Translations under genes and position numbers: made by a program
Source: Rhizobium sp.
Lineage (GTDB): Bacteria > Pseudomonadota > Alphaproteobacteria > Rhizobiales > Rhizobiaceae
DNA length: 54,539 nt
Assembly: GCA_029865825.1 (NCBI GenBank)
Contig: JARXAQ010000017.1
Span: 1 to 54,539 of the forward strand
Reading direction: 5' to 3'
Shown here: positions 1 to 7,693 of the stretch, piece by piece
Numbering within the stretch: the stretch's first letter is position 1
Layout of the letters: every line of letters begins with the position of its first letter
The notes under the pieces: generated by a model
What the model was told of the DNA's origin: nothing
Databases searched by the model: none
Seen by the model: the letters and a program-made list of their open reading frames with translations, nothing else

Positions 1-1278
1 CCGTTCTTATCCGCGCCGGGCGAGGCCCGCGCCGACTGGTGGCAGTTGGCCGAGGTCGGCCGGCGCATGGGCTTCGGTTCCGAATTCGACTATGGCAGCC
101 CGGCTGCGATCTATGCCGAGCATGCGGCCCTTTCCACCTTCGAAAACGAGGGCGAACGCGATTTCGACATCGGCGCCCATGCCGGGATCGATCCGAAAGC
201 CTACGAGGATCTGGCGCCGTTCCAGTGGCCGCTCAAGCGGGATGGATCATCCCTTGCCCGCTTTTTCGCTGATGGTGGCTTCTTTACCGCCGACCGAAGG
301 GCGCGCCTGGTGCCCGTCACGACACCGGCAGTGGAAACGGTGGATCACCGTCATCCCTTCACCCTCAATACGGGCCGCATCCGCGATCACTGGCACACGA
401 TGACGAGGACGGGAAAAAGTGCCCGGCTCTCCGCCCATATCGCCGAACCCTTCTGCGAGATCCATCCGGCCGACGCCGCTAACGCCGGTATCGGCGATGC
501 CGATCTGGTGCGTATCGAAGGCGCAAACGGCAGACAGATCATCGTGCGCGCCCTGCTGAGCGAACGGCTGATGCGCGGCGCGCTCTTCGTGCCGATGCAC
601 TGGACAGGCGAGACGGCACCGAGCGCACGTGTCGATACACTGGTCTCCTCCCGTGTCGACCCGATCTCCGGCCAGCCCGCACTGAAGATGGCCCGCGTAT
701 CAGTCGCCCGCCACACGGCGCAGGCGCATGGCTTCCTGGTGACGCGGACTCATCCGCGCGACCTCCCGTTTGCTTATTGGGCAATCGCCAAGACCGAGGG
801 TGGCTACCGCCTGGAATTTGCGGGCGACCCGCCATCCGAGGGCTGGGACAGCTGGCTGCGGCGCAGCCTGTTGCTTGAGGATCACCACGAGTTTTCCGGC
901 TACCTCGACCGGCAGGCAGGCGACCATCGCCTGCTCGCCTTCGAGGGAGACACACTTCTGGCCGCCCTGTTCGTCTCGCCCGAGCCTGTATCCGTCTCGC
1001 GGCAATGGGCGGTTGACCAACTCGAGCAGCGTCATTCAGACCGTCACGCCCGGTCCACGCTGATCGCCGGCCGTCCGGCGGCGGGCCGGCCCGACAAGGG
1101 CACCATCGTCTGCTCGTGTTTTTCGGTCGGCATCAACGAGATCAACTCTGCCGCACAAAGCGGTTGCCGCTCCGTGGACGAAGTCGGTGTGGCCTTGAGT
1201 GCCGGAACGAACTGCGGCTCTTGCCGCCCCGAAATCAGGAGGATCCTGGATGCGACCCAAGCCCTTGCCGCAGAGTGA
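1..1278 (+). CDS. nasA: Assimilatory nitrate reductase large subunit, C-terminal part (5' end outside the window)
   Basis: The frame is open from base 1, so the gene is truncated by the window edge; 425 codons are visible. The first part reads as the C-terminal region of a molybdopterin-guanine-dinucleotide oxidoreductase (lead-in WWQLAEVGRRMGFGSEF, then the cofactor-binding barrel with HPFTLNTGRIRDHWHT). The last ~55 residues form a BFD-like [2Fe-2S] domain with paired cysteines VCSC and NCGSC about 33 residues apart. This fused tail is typical of cytoplasmic assimilatory nitrate reductases that reduce nitrate to nitrite with NAD(P)H or ferredoxin electrons. The 3' end overlaps the siroheme synthase gene by 29 bases, consistent with one nitrate-assimilation operon: siroheme is the cofactor of nitrite reductase. 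The family assignment is firm; the electron donor is not visible. Confidence 0.93.
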   Translation, partial: PFLSAPGEARADWWQLAEVGRRMGFGSEFDYGSPAAIYAEHAALSTFENEGERDFDIGAHAGIDPKAYEDLAPFQWPLKRDGSSLARFFADGGFFTADRRARLVPVTTPAVETVDHRHPFTLNTGRIRDHWHTMTRTGKSARLSAHIAEPFCEIHPADAANAGIGDADLVRIEGANGRQIIVRALLSERLMRGALFVPMHWTGETAPSARVDTLVSSRVDPISGQPALKMARVSVARHTAQAHGFLVTRTHPRDLPFAYWAIAKTEGGYRLEFAGDPPSEGWDSWLRRSLLLEDHHEFSGYLDRQAGDHRLLAFEGDTLLAALFVSPEPVSVSRQWAVDQLEQRHSDRHARSTLIAGRPAAGRPDKGTIVCSCFSVGINEINSAAQSGCRSVDEVGVALSAGTNCGSCRPEIRRILDATQALAAE

Positions 1279-2725
1279 CGGACACGAACGCATCGCTCCG
1301 CTTGCCAAGCTTCCAGTCTTCTGGAACCTCTCGGGCAAACGGGCGGTCATCGCGGGCGGATCGGATGGCGCCGCCTGGAAGGCGGAGCTTTTGCAGGCCT
1401 GCGGTGCCAAGGTGGAGCTTTACTGCGAAACCGGTGAACTCGGCGAGACGATGAAGGCGTTCATCGAGCGCACCGCGCTCACTCATCATGCCCATCCCTG
1501 GCATTGCAGCATCTTCGCCGGGGCATCGCTGGCACTGGCCGACTGCGAAACCGACGACGAGGCGCGCGCCTTTTTCTGCGCGGCGCGCGCGGCAGGCGTC
1601 CCCGTCAATGTGATCGACAACCCGGCCTATTGCCAATTCCAGTTCGGCTCGATCGTCAATCGCTCGCCGGTGATCGTGTCGATATCGACCGATGGGGCAG
1701 CCCCCATCGTCGCCCAGGCAATCCGCCAGCGGATCGAAACGCTGCTGCCGCCGGCGCTGAAACAATGGGCAAGCCTTGCCCAGTCGTTGCGCGAGGCGGT
1801 CAATCGCCGGCTGTCGCCAGGACCGGCAAGGCGGCTCTTCTGGGAGCGTTTCGTCGCCAAAAGTCTGTCGACGAACGAGCCGCCGGGGGAGGAGACGGCG
1901 GACCGCTTACTCAACACAGCAGAGCAGATCGCCTCGTTGCCTCCCACGGGCTCGGTGACATTGGTCGGGGCGGGGCCGGGGGATGCCGAATTGCTGACCC
2001 TCAAGGCCATGCGGGCCTTGCAGGCTGCCGATGTCATCCTGTTCGACGATCTCGTCTCGCCGGAGGTGCTGGAACTGGCCCGCAGGGAGGCGAAGCGCTT
2101 CCTCGTCGGGAAGAGAGGCGGCCGGGAGAGCTGCCGCCAGGATGACATCAACGATATGATGGTGCGCTTCGCCAAGGCCGGCAAACGCGTAGTCCGGCTC
2201 AAATCGGGGGACCCGATGATCTTCGGCCGGGCAGGGGAGGAAATCGCCCGGCTGCAAAGTGAGGGAATTGCCGTCGACGTCGTGCCGGGCATCACTGCAG
2301 CCTCGGCCATGGCCGCATCGCTGAAGACCTCGCTCACCAATCGCGATCACGCCCAACAGGTGCGTTTCGTCACTGGCCATTCGCGGAACTACGAACTGCC
2401 CCGGACCGTCGACTGGGCCTCGCTCGCCTCGGCCAATCAGACGTCGATCTTCTACATGGGCGGACGCATGGCAGGGCAGATCGAGCAGCGGCTGAGGGAG
2501 AACGGCATGACGCCCGACACGCCCGTCGTCGTGATGTCCTCCGTCAGCCGCCCGCAGGAACAGCGCTGGGCCGGCCCGCTCGGAAGTCTGCCGGATGCCA
2601 TGGGGACAATCGGCGTTGATGAGCCTGTGCTGATCGGCGTGGGAGCGGTTTTTGGCACGGTATCCGGAGGCTGCGTTCTTTCAGATGAAATCGGCAGGCA
2701 GGAGCAAGTGTCACGAATGATTTAA
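1250..2725 (+). CDS. cysG: Siroheme synthase (multifunctional CysG type)
   Basis: This 491-residue protein makes siroheme from uroporphyrinogen III, the prosthetic group of assimilatory nitrite and sulfite reductases. The N-terminal ~210 residues match the precorrin-2 dehydrogenase/ferrochelatase part (LPVFWNLSGKRAVIAGG). The C-terminal ~260 residues are the SAM-dependent uroporphyrinogen methyltransferase, with SVTLVGAGPGDAELLTLKA, VVRLKSGDPMIFGR and VVPGITAASA. I chose the ATG at 1250 because AGGAGG at 1237-1242 sits 7 bases upstream; a longer frame with a GTG at 1199 lacks such a site. The start lies inside the end of nasA, implying translational coupling. The glycine-rich NAD-binding loop is GGSDGAAW rather than the usual GGGxVA, so the dehydrogenase half may be less canonical. 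Confidence 0.93.
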   Translation: MRPKPLPQSDGHERIAPLAKLPVFWNLSGKRAVIAGGSDGAAWKAELLQACGAKVELYCETGELGETMKAFIERTALTHHAHPWHCSIFAGASLALADCETDDEARAFFCAARAAGVPVNVIDNPAYCQFQFGSIVNRSPVIVSISTDGAAPIVAQAIRQRIETLLPPALKQWASLAQSLREAVNRRLSPGPARRLFWERFVAKSLSTNEPPGEETADRLLNTAEQIASLPPTGSVTLVGAGPGDAELLTLKAMRALQAADVILFDDLVSPEVLELARREAKRFLVGKRGGRESCRQDDINDMMVRFAKAGKRVVRLKSGDPMIFGRAGEEIARLQSEGIAVDVVPGITAASAMAASLKTSLTNRDHAQQVRFVTGHSRNYELPRTVDWASLASANQTSIFYMGGRMAGQIEQRLRENGMTPDTPVVVMSSVSRPQEQRWAGPLGSLPDAMGTIGVDEPVLIGVGAVFGTVSGGCVLSDEIGRQEQVSRMI

Positions 2726-3161
2726 GCAATGACAGCCGAGACAGTCAATCGGGTAAGTTCGTTTTGGTAGTGGCCTATGCCTTATTGTTGAAGGATCAGT
2801 GTGCCGTGCCGCCGACGCATCGGGTTGAGAAGCGTGTGCGCAGGCTGGGGGCGTGCATGGTCAGGTCTCTTTGTTGGAGATCTCGTCATGCATTGCCTTT
2901 ACCGAGCAACGTTCAGTTCAGGCGCAAACTATAGCCAGAGCCTTCTGCCTCAGCCGCTCTCCCCGCAGCATCTTCGTTCTTCGGCGCGAAAACGGTCGTT
3001 GAACTAATGCCCTGGCTAGAAAATTTTCCAATGATGGAGCTGTAACAACATAGTCGACGGTTCTCACCCTTTAAGGCGGAGACGACCAGCAGTGCCCATA
3101 CAGATGCGGGGCTTGGTTTGCATCTGCATGGGCGATATGGATCAGCCATTCACCCGAGTGG
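2726..3161. other. Intergenic region, no recognisable gene
   Basis: Between the siroheme synthase and the converging recombinase gene. Short open frames exist on both strands, but none has a ribosome-binding site with a recognisable product. Confidence 0.5.
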
Positions 3162-4448
3162 CTATGCGGCTTCCCAAACCTGATTTAGGATTTTCGCCGC
3201 AAGTGCCGCCTTGTCCTGCTGCAGGAAGCGACCGTAGTGCTGCTGAACGACATCCGGTGTGTCCTGGATGGCATAGCTGGCCTGCTCGTATGACCCGGTC
3301 TGCTTGAGGATATGCGTTGCCAGAATATCCCGAAGATTATGCGGTCCGTGCGGAAGCAATCCCTTGATGGCCCCGCGGCCGGTATAGGGATTGTAGATGC
3401 CATAGCGTTGGATCACGGTTCGCCAGGCTTCATAGAATTTGGCGGAATCGTATGCCGCGTCCAGACTGGTTGTCTTCACCGTCTTGACGAACAAGGTGCC
3501 CGGATCCTTTGCCGACCCGAGTAGCACTCCGCGATGGCGATCGATATAGGCCTCAAGGTATTTGTAGAGGTCGAGCAGGTCCGGTAAGATCAGCCGGAAG
3601 GGCTTTTGCCCGAAAAAGGATGAAGCTGCGTTCTTGAAGGCAACGGACGGGATGAGCACCTCCCATCCGTTCTCCCGATCGCTCCAGCGCAGTTCGCCGC
3701 ATTTCATGTCTTCCAGCCGTCGCTCCGATGTCGGAAAATGCCCGCGCGGGCATAAGCGAAGTTGGCGAAGGTTCTTTTGCCGAAGCCCAAGATGAAGACC
3801 CAAGCGAAGCAATAGGAAAGAGCGGACAGCTTCGGCTGCTGCTCGAGGATAACGAGCTTCATCCGGCATACGCTTCAGGATCTCATCTGTGATCTTCCGG
3901 TATTCCAACAGTGGGCTGTCTGCTTCAAGGACCACCATGATCGGCTCGAATGGATCACGATGCACCCGCATGACACGCTGGATTTCCTTCGAGCGATTGG
4001 CAGCGTGCCGGTGGAATGCATCGCAGGCGCCGTGCCAGTCGCGCGCCGCAAACTCTATCTCCTCCGGCGCGATCAGCCCTTCGATTGGCTGAACCTTCTT
4101 CAATAATTCCGGATGCTGTCGTATCCAGCCGACTTCGGCACGGGTCAGCGCCATTGCCACCATCAGCATGTCTTCTTCCCACTTGGTATAGAAGCCACGC
4201 CGCTGCTCGCGCCATTGCAGATACCAATCCCACACACCTGGGAAGATCAGCAGGCCAAAGGTCAGTTGGCTCAGCGGCACGCCGCGCCCTTTGACAATGC
4301 CGGCGGGCGAGGCGGCGAGCGCCCCGAACATGAGGCCGAGATGCTCGATCTTCTGCGATGCCGTTTCCTCGCCCCATACCCCGTTGCGTTGAAATCCGAT
4401 CGCCGTCAGCGTCGATGTCTTGAAGCGGATCAGATCGACCATCTCCAT
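3162..4448 (-). CDS. Tyrosine recombinase / site-specific integrase, possibly missing its N-terminus
   Basis: The 428-residue frame carries the tyrosine-recombinase signature in its C-terminal half: an arginine in HLGLRQKNLRQL (R223), the box PHNLRDILATHIL (H370, R373) and QHYGRF with the presumed nucleophile Y405. The N-terminal ~200 residues are helical and not obviously related to the usual SAM-like core-binding domain. Upstream, the frame stays open for only about 19 codons beyond the ATG before a stop. Meanwhile a different minus-strand frame (4430-4648) is open and could encode a natural N-terminal extension, so a frameshift near 4450-4500 is possible. No attachment site or partner excisionase is visible. 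It could be a genomic-island integrase or a stand-alone recombinase. Confidence 0.75.
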   Translation of the reverse strand: MEMVDLIRFKTSTLTAIGFQRNGVWGEETASQKIEHLGLMFGALAASPAGIVKGRGVPLSQLTFGLLIFPGVWDWYLQWREQRRGFYTKWEEDMLMVAMALTRAEVGWIRQHPELLKKVQPIEGLIAPEEIEFAARDWHGACDAFHRHAANRSKEIQRVMRVHRDPFEPIMVVLEADSPLLEYRKITDEILKRMPDEARYPRAAAEAVRSFLLLRLGLHLGLRQKNLRQLRLCPRGHFPTSERRLEDMKCGELRWSDRENGWEVLIPSVAFKNAASSFFGQKPFRLILPDLLDLYKYLEAYIDRHRGVLLGSAKDPGTLFVKTVKTTSLDAAYDSAKFYEAWRTVIQRYGIYNPYTGRGAIKGLLPHGPHNLRDILATHILKQTGSYEQASYAIQDTPDVVQQHYGRFLQQDKAALAAKILNQVWEAA

Positions 4449-4685
4449 AGCCAGCCGCGGCGGCGCATCGACGACGCCTGCTTCGGCGCCTCCAGATGAC
4501 CAATCTGCTTAGAGTGAGACGAAACTGCCCGGTCCGGGGCACTCTCCGCGGATTGTGGCAGTTCCAATATTGCGTCTTGGCTCGGGTGAGAAGGGGTCAG
4601 CGCCAGTGATTGCCAAGCCTGCAATCCAAGCAGTCCGCGCACCGTCACGACCTGCGGCTCGCGCTTACGCGGCCTAGAATATTAA

Positions 4686-4727
4686 TGTTGACTAGGAAAC
4701 ATGTTGAATTTAGTTTCCTAGTCAACA
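4686..4727. promoter_or_regulatory. 15-bp perfect inverted repeat, probable MarR operator
   Basis: TGTTGACTAGGAAAC at 4686-4700 and its exact reverse complement at 4713-4727 are separated by 12 bases. The repeat ends 11 bases before the marR-type ATG at 4739. MarR-family dimers bind such palindromes and usually repress their own promoter, so autoregulation of the downstream gene pair is the likely role. The left arm also contains TTGACT, which could serve as a -35 element. Confidence 0.7.
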
Positions 4728-4738
4728 AGGAATGTTTC

Positions 4739-5191
4739 ATGACCTCAGCCTCGAGATTGACCGACCACACCGGCTATTGGATGCGAATGGTGTCAAACGC
4801 CGTGTCGCAGGAGTTCGCGCGCAAGGTATCCGGCGAAGATATCACTGTCGCGGAATGGTCGTTCATGCGGGCGCTCTACGACTTCGAGCCAACGGCTCCG
4901 TCGGCTCTGGCGGAGCAGATGGGCATGACAAAGGGGGCCATCAGCAAACTTGCGGATCGGCTCGTGGCCAAAGGATTGGTTGAGAAAGTGGAAAGCCGAG
5001 AGGACCAGCGCGCTCACAGCTTGTCTCTGACTAGAGAGGGTCGGGCCAGAATTCCGGTCCTGGCATCGCTTGCCGACCAGAATGACGCTGAATTCTTTGG
5101 CGTGTTGACAAATGAAGAACATGAAACACTCGACCGAATCCTGAGGGTTCTCGCCGCACGGCGAGAACTGAACGCAACCCCCGTCGACTGA
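4739..5191 (+). CDS. MarR-family transcriptional regulator
   Basis: A 150-residue winged-helix regulator of normal MarR length. The DNA-binding core is visible as APSALAEQMGMTKGAISK (helix-turn-helix), followed by LADRLVAKGLVEKVESRED and the wing RAHSLSLTREG. Such proteins are dimeric repressors released by small aromatic or oxidant ligands. The frame extends further upstream, but the ATG at 4739 was chosen because it follows the inverted-repeat operator and gives the usual N-terminus. The next gene, for a DUF1398 protein, starts 42 bases downstream on the same strand and is the only obvious co-regulated partner. The ligand cannot be deduced. Confidence 0.9.
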   Translation: MTSASRLTDHTGYWMRMVSNAVSQEFARKVSGEDITVAEWSFMRALYDFEPTAPSALAEQMGMTKGAISKLADRLVAKGLVEKVESREDQRAHSLSLTREGRARIPVLASLADQNDAEFFGVLTNEEHETLDRILRVLAARRELNATPVD

Positions 5192-5233
5192 ACCCACCGG
5201 CCAAACTTAGCATCGAAACAAAAGGAACCCGCC

Positions 5234-5635
5234 ATGGACGCGGAACGAATTTCCATTGCAGAAATTTGCCTGCATGCTGCCCGCGATGGGAGCTTGAGCT
5301 TTCCGGATATCATCGGAAAACTGATCGCTGCCGGCTTCGAGGGCTACACGGTTGACTATCGCTGCAACAGCCAGACCTATTACCTGCCGGACGGCGACAG
5401 CGTAGTGATGGAGATACATCCCTCCGCTGGCAATGTCGGCGCGGCCTTCGACACCATCGAGATCGGACGCTTGGTTCGATGGGCGCAGGCCAATCCCTCC
5501 GACTATAGCTACGTCGCCTTCTGCGAGAAGGTTAAAGCCGCCGGCTGCGCAGGATACATCGTCTCGTTCCTAGGCCGCCGCGTCGTCTATTTTGGCCGTA
5601 CCGCAAAGACTCATGTCGAGCACTTCCCAAACTGA
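5234..5635 (+). CDS. DUF1398 family protein (YbcV-like)
   Basis: This 133-residue protein matches the DUF1398 family (E. coli YbcV and relatives, sometimes labelled phage envelope protein). Landmarks are SLSFPDIIGKLIAAGFEGYTVDYR, in which a pathogenesis-type helix is followed by a strand, then the TYYLPDGDS stretch and FCEKVKAAGCAGYIVSFLGRRVVYFGR near the end. A ribosome-binding site AAAGGAA lies just upstream of the ATG. No enzymatic role is established for the family. It probably shares the MarR-controlled promoter with the preceding gene. Confidence 0.8.
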   Translation: MDAERISIAEICLHAARDGSLSFPDIIGKLIAAGFEGYTVDYRCNSQTYYLPDGDSVVMEIHPSAGNVGAAFDTIEIGRLVRWAQANPSDYSYVAFCEKVKAAGCAGYIVSFLGRRVVYFGRTAKTHVEHFPN

Positions 5636-5910
5636 CGGGGCACCAGTCAAGAAAAAGCCGATCGACCTATCAATCAGCTTTTGGAACCTGCTGTTCTTCC
5701 TTGCATCCTCCACACCATCAAGCCAGGGTCTCGATGGTGTGCGCGCAGATTGACTGGCGACGAGGTGTTTCTCTTGTATCCCGGCCTGCGATCGTTTTGA
5801 ATCACTAACGGTCACTGTCAATGAGGCTGGCCGCAGCTATGCTTGCGCCGTGAAAAAGGCCCAATGCTTGTTCGGTGACCTGCCCGCGAGACGAACTCCC
5901 AACTGTCCAG

Positions 5911-6132
5911 CTAGTGCAAGGTCGGGGGCTTCAGGGCGTTTCGCTTGCCGCAAGCTAGCTCGACCATGGCAACAAGACCGGTTTCATTGTCAGTTCCGCC
6001 TTCTATCATTGCAACGATCAGGTTGCGGGTCTCCGGCGCGTCGGCCATCCATCCGCCGTGTTTTTCTCTGATCGTATTGAGTGCAAGAGCTAGCAAGTCG
6101 CCCGCAAGTCCAAAATCTCTCGGCACATTCAT
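5911..6132 (-). CDS. Small hypothetical protein (73 aa)
   Basis: I support this small gene because the ATG at 6132 is preceded by a good GGAGG site about 7 bases away, and the product has an ordinary composition (MNVPRDFGLAGDLLALAL, then IVAMIEGGTDNETGLVAMVE). A start 17 codons further upstream is possible but has no ribosome-binding site. It is predicted to be a soluble helical protein with no signal peptide. I do not recognise the family. It stands alone, facing away from the Crp/Fnr gene. Confidence 0.5.
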   Translation of the reverse strand: MNVPRDFGLAGDLLALALNTIREKHGGWMADAPETRNLIVAMIEGGTDNETGLVAMVELACGKRNALKPPTLH

Positions 6133-6750
6133 GGCTCTTCCTCCCGTCAACATTACACTGCACCCGCATTGCGGAGCGGACAACCCTGGAAATCAACGAC
6201 GCACCGTAGGTGCCATAGTCTGGTCACCCCCAGCGCTCGCCAGAATGATCAACTGTTTAGAAGGTTGGCATCGTGCGTTAGCGAGGACTATGTTGAAGCC
6301 TAAAGTTGAGGATTTCGCCACACTCTAATTTTACATTGCTTCGACAGCCGTCATCTTCTGGAGCCATTGGTAAAATGCCGCCAGCCGAAGCCTAGGAACA
6401 GCATTGCGCCAAGCTTGACCCACTAGCCACGTCCGCATGCCTCGACAGAATTGGTATCCGATAGGCTGGGGACATTGACTGCGGAATTCATTCTTGTCTT
6501 ATTGATGCTCAAAACAATTGCAAATGTCGCTTGTAAAGCGTTTGTGCTAATAATGTACGTTCGAAATATCGTATATTATATCTTTTATTTTAATTAATTT
6601 TCGAAATTATAAATAGGATAGACGTCCCAATTTGAATTTTATATTCTAAATAAAAGCGCGTATATGGAACTTATGCATTGAGTTTTGTGTTGAGAATTTA
6701 GTCAGATATTTCAATTCGAAGACAAAATATCATTTCCGAGTTTAGGCGAT
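6133..6750. other. Intergenic region with a strongly AT-rich block
   Basis: No gene recognised. From about 6480 to 6740 the base composition falls sharply (runs such as TATATTATATCTTTTATTTT), unlike the GC-rich surroundings. The block leads directly into the Crp/Fnr gene and may be its promoter region, a curved-DNA or nucleoid-protein binding segment, or recently acquired DNA. Confidence 0.6.
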
Positions 6751-7452
6751 TTGAGTTGGGACAGTGCCATGCATCATGTATCGCCGTTCGTCCGCCGTCT
6801 GGTACTACTTCTTCCCTACCCAGGGCGCACGAATCCTGAGCTGTCTAGTATTAAATTCCGATCGACTTGTCTGGATAAAGGAAATGAGATCTTAAGCGAA
6901 GGCGCGCCCATTCGACAGGTAGTCACCATCGGCCACGGCCTCGCCATCCGTTATCGTCTCGTACCTGACGGCGGTCGTCAGGTAATTATGTTTCTGACGG
7001 CAGGAGATATTTGCAACCCGCATCTTTACCCCACGGTTATGGATCATGGCATCGCAGCTGTAACCGCGGTCCGTATCGACCGCTTCGACTGCGAGGGGCT
7101 TATTGGCCTTGCCAACACCGTCGTCGGACTAAACGAGGCGCTATGGACGCTCGCGGAAGAGCAGAATGCGATCATGCGCGACCACATCATGAGCCTCGGC
7201 CGGTGCGACGCTAGAGCCCGTGTGATAATGCTGCTGACAGAGCTTGCCAGACGCCTCTCCACCCAAGGCACCGGACCTCACCCTGTTTTCATTCCTCTAA
7301 CGCAGACGCTTCTCGCCGATGCGATTGGCCTAACACATATACACCTCAACCGAATCATCGGCGATATAGTGAAGTGCGGTGTGATTGCGACCAGCCGCGG
7401 CGGCATTCTTGTAAACAGCCTCTCCAACCTCGAGAAGCTTGGAGGCGGTTAA
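6751..7452 (+). CDS. Crp/Fnr-family transcriptional regulator
   Basis: The 233-residue product has the Crp/Fnr layout: an N-terminal cyclic-nucleotide-type beta roll (about residues 25-130, with EILSEGAPIRQVVTIGHG and RYRLVPDGGRQVIMFL), a dimer helix, then a winged helix with PLTQTLLADAIGLTHIHLNR near residues 183-202. It lacks the N-terminal cysteine cluster of true Fnr, so oxygen sensing by an iron-sulfur cluster is not supported. The frame opens with TTG at 6751; an ATG at 6769 (MHHVSPFVRRL) is an equally good start. The gene stands alone behind the AT-rich block. The signal sensed is unknown. Confidence 0.88.
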   Translation: MSWDSAMHHVSPFVRRLVLLLPYPGRTNPELSSIKFRSTCLDKGNEILSEGAPIRQVVTIGHGLAIRYRLVPDGGRQVIMFLTAGDICNPHLYPTVMDHGIAAVTAVRIDRFDCEGLIGLANTVVGLNEALWTLAEEQNAIMRDHIMSLGRCDARARVIMLLTELARRLSTQGTGPHPVFIPLTQTLLADAIGLTHIHLNRIIGDIVKCGVIATSRGGILVNSLSNLEKLGGG

Positions 7453-7693
7453 ATCATCGTCGCCTGAAATTTGCCGCCTGGAATGACATCAGATAATAGG
7501 TCAGCCGACACTGTCGCATTGTTTAAGCTATTCGATCATCACAGAGCATGATTATATTGCCCCCTCCTCGCCGGGATCGAGATATACTACAAAAAGGAAG
7601 CAGAGTCTCAAAAATCTGCTGGCCCTTTCAGGCAAACGGATCATCAAATAATCAAGTTCTGATTGTTTCACACTTAAAACGCTTATGGTTTAT

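Noticed and set aside
2801-3007. Short plus-strand frame after cysG
   Set aside because: No ribosome site and low-complexity translation; treated as non-coding.
3955-4542. 195-codon minus-strand frame within the recombinase gene
   Set aside because: Arg/Ala-rich translation typical of an out-of-frame reading of a GC-rich gene; the recombinase frame has the catalytic residues.
7599-7620. Hairpin AGCAGA / TCTGCT after the Crp/Fnr gene
   Set aside because: Six-base stem with a ten-base loop and no T-run; too weak to call a terminator.
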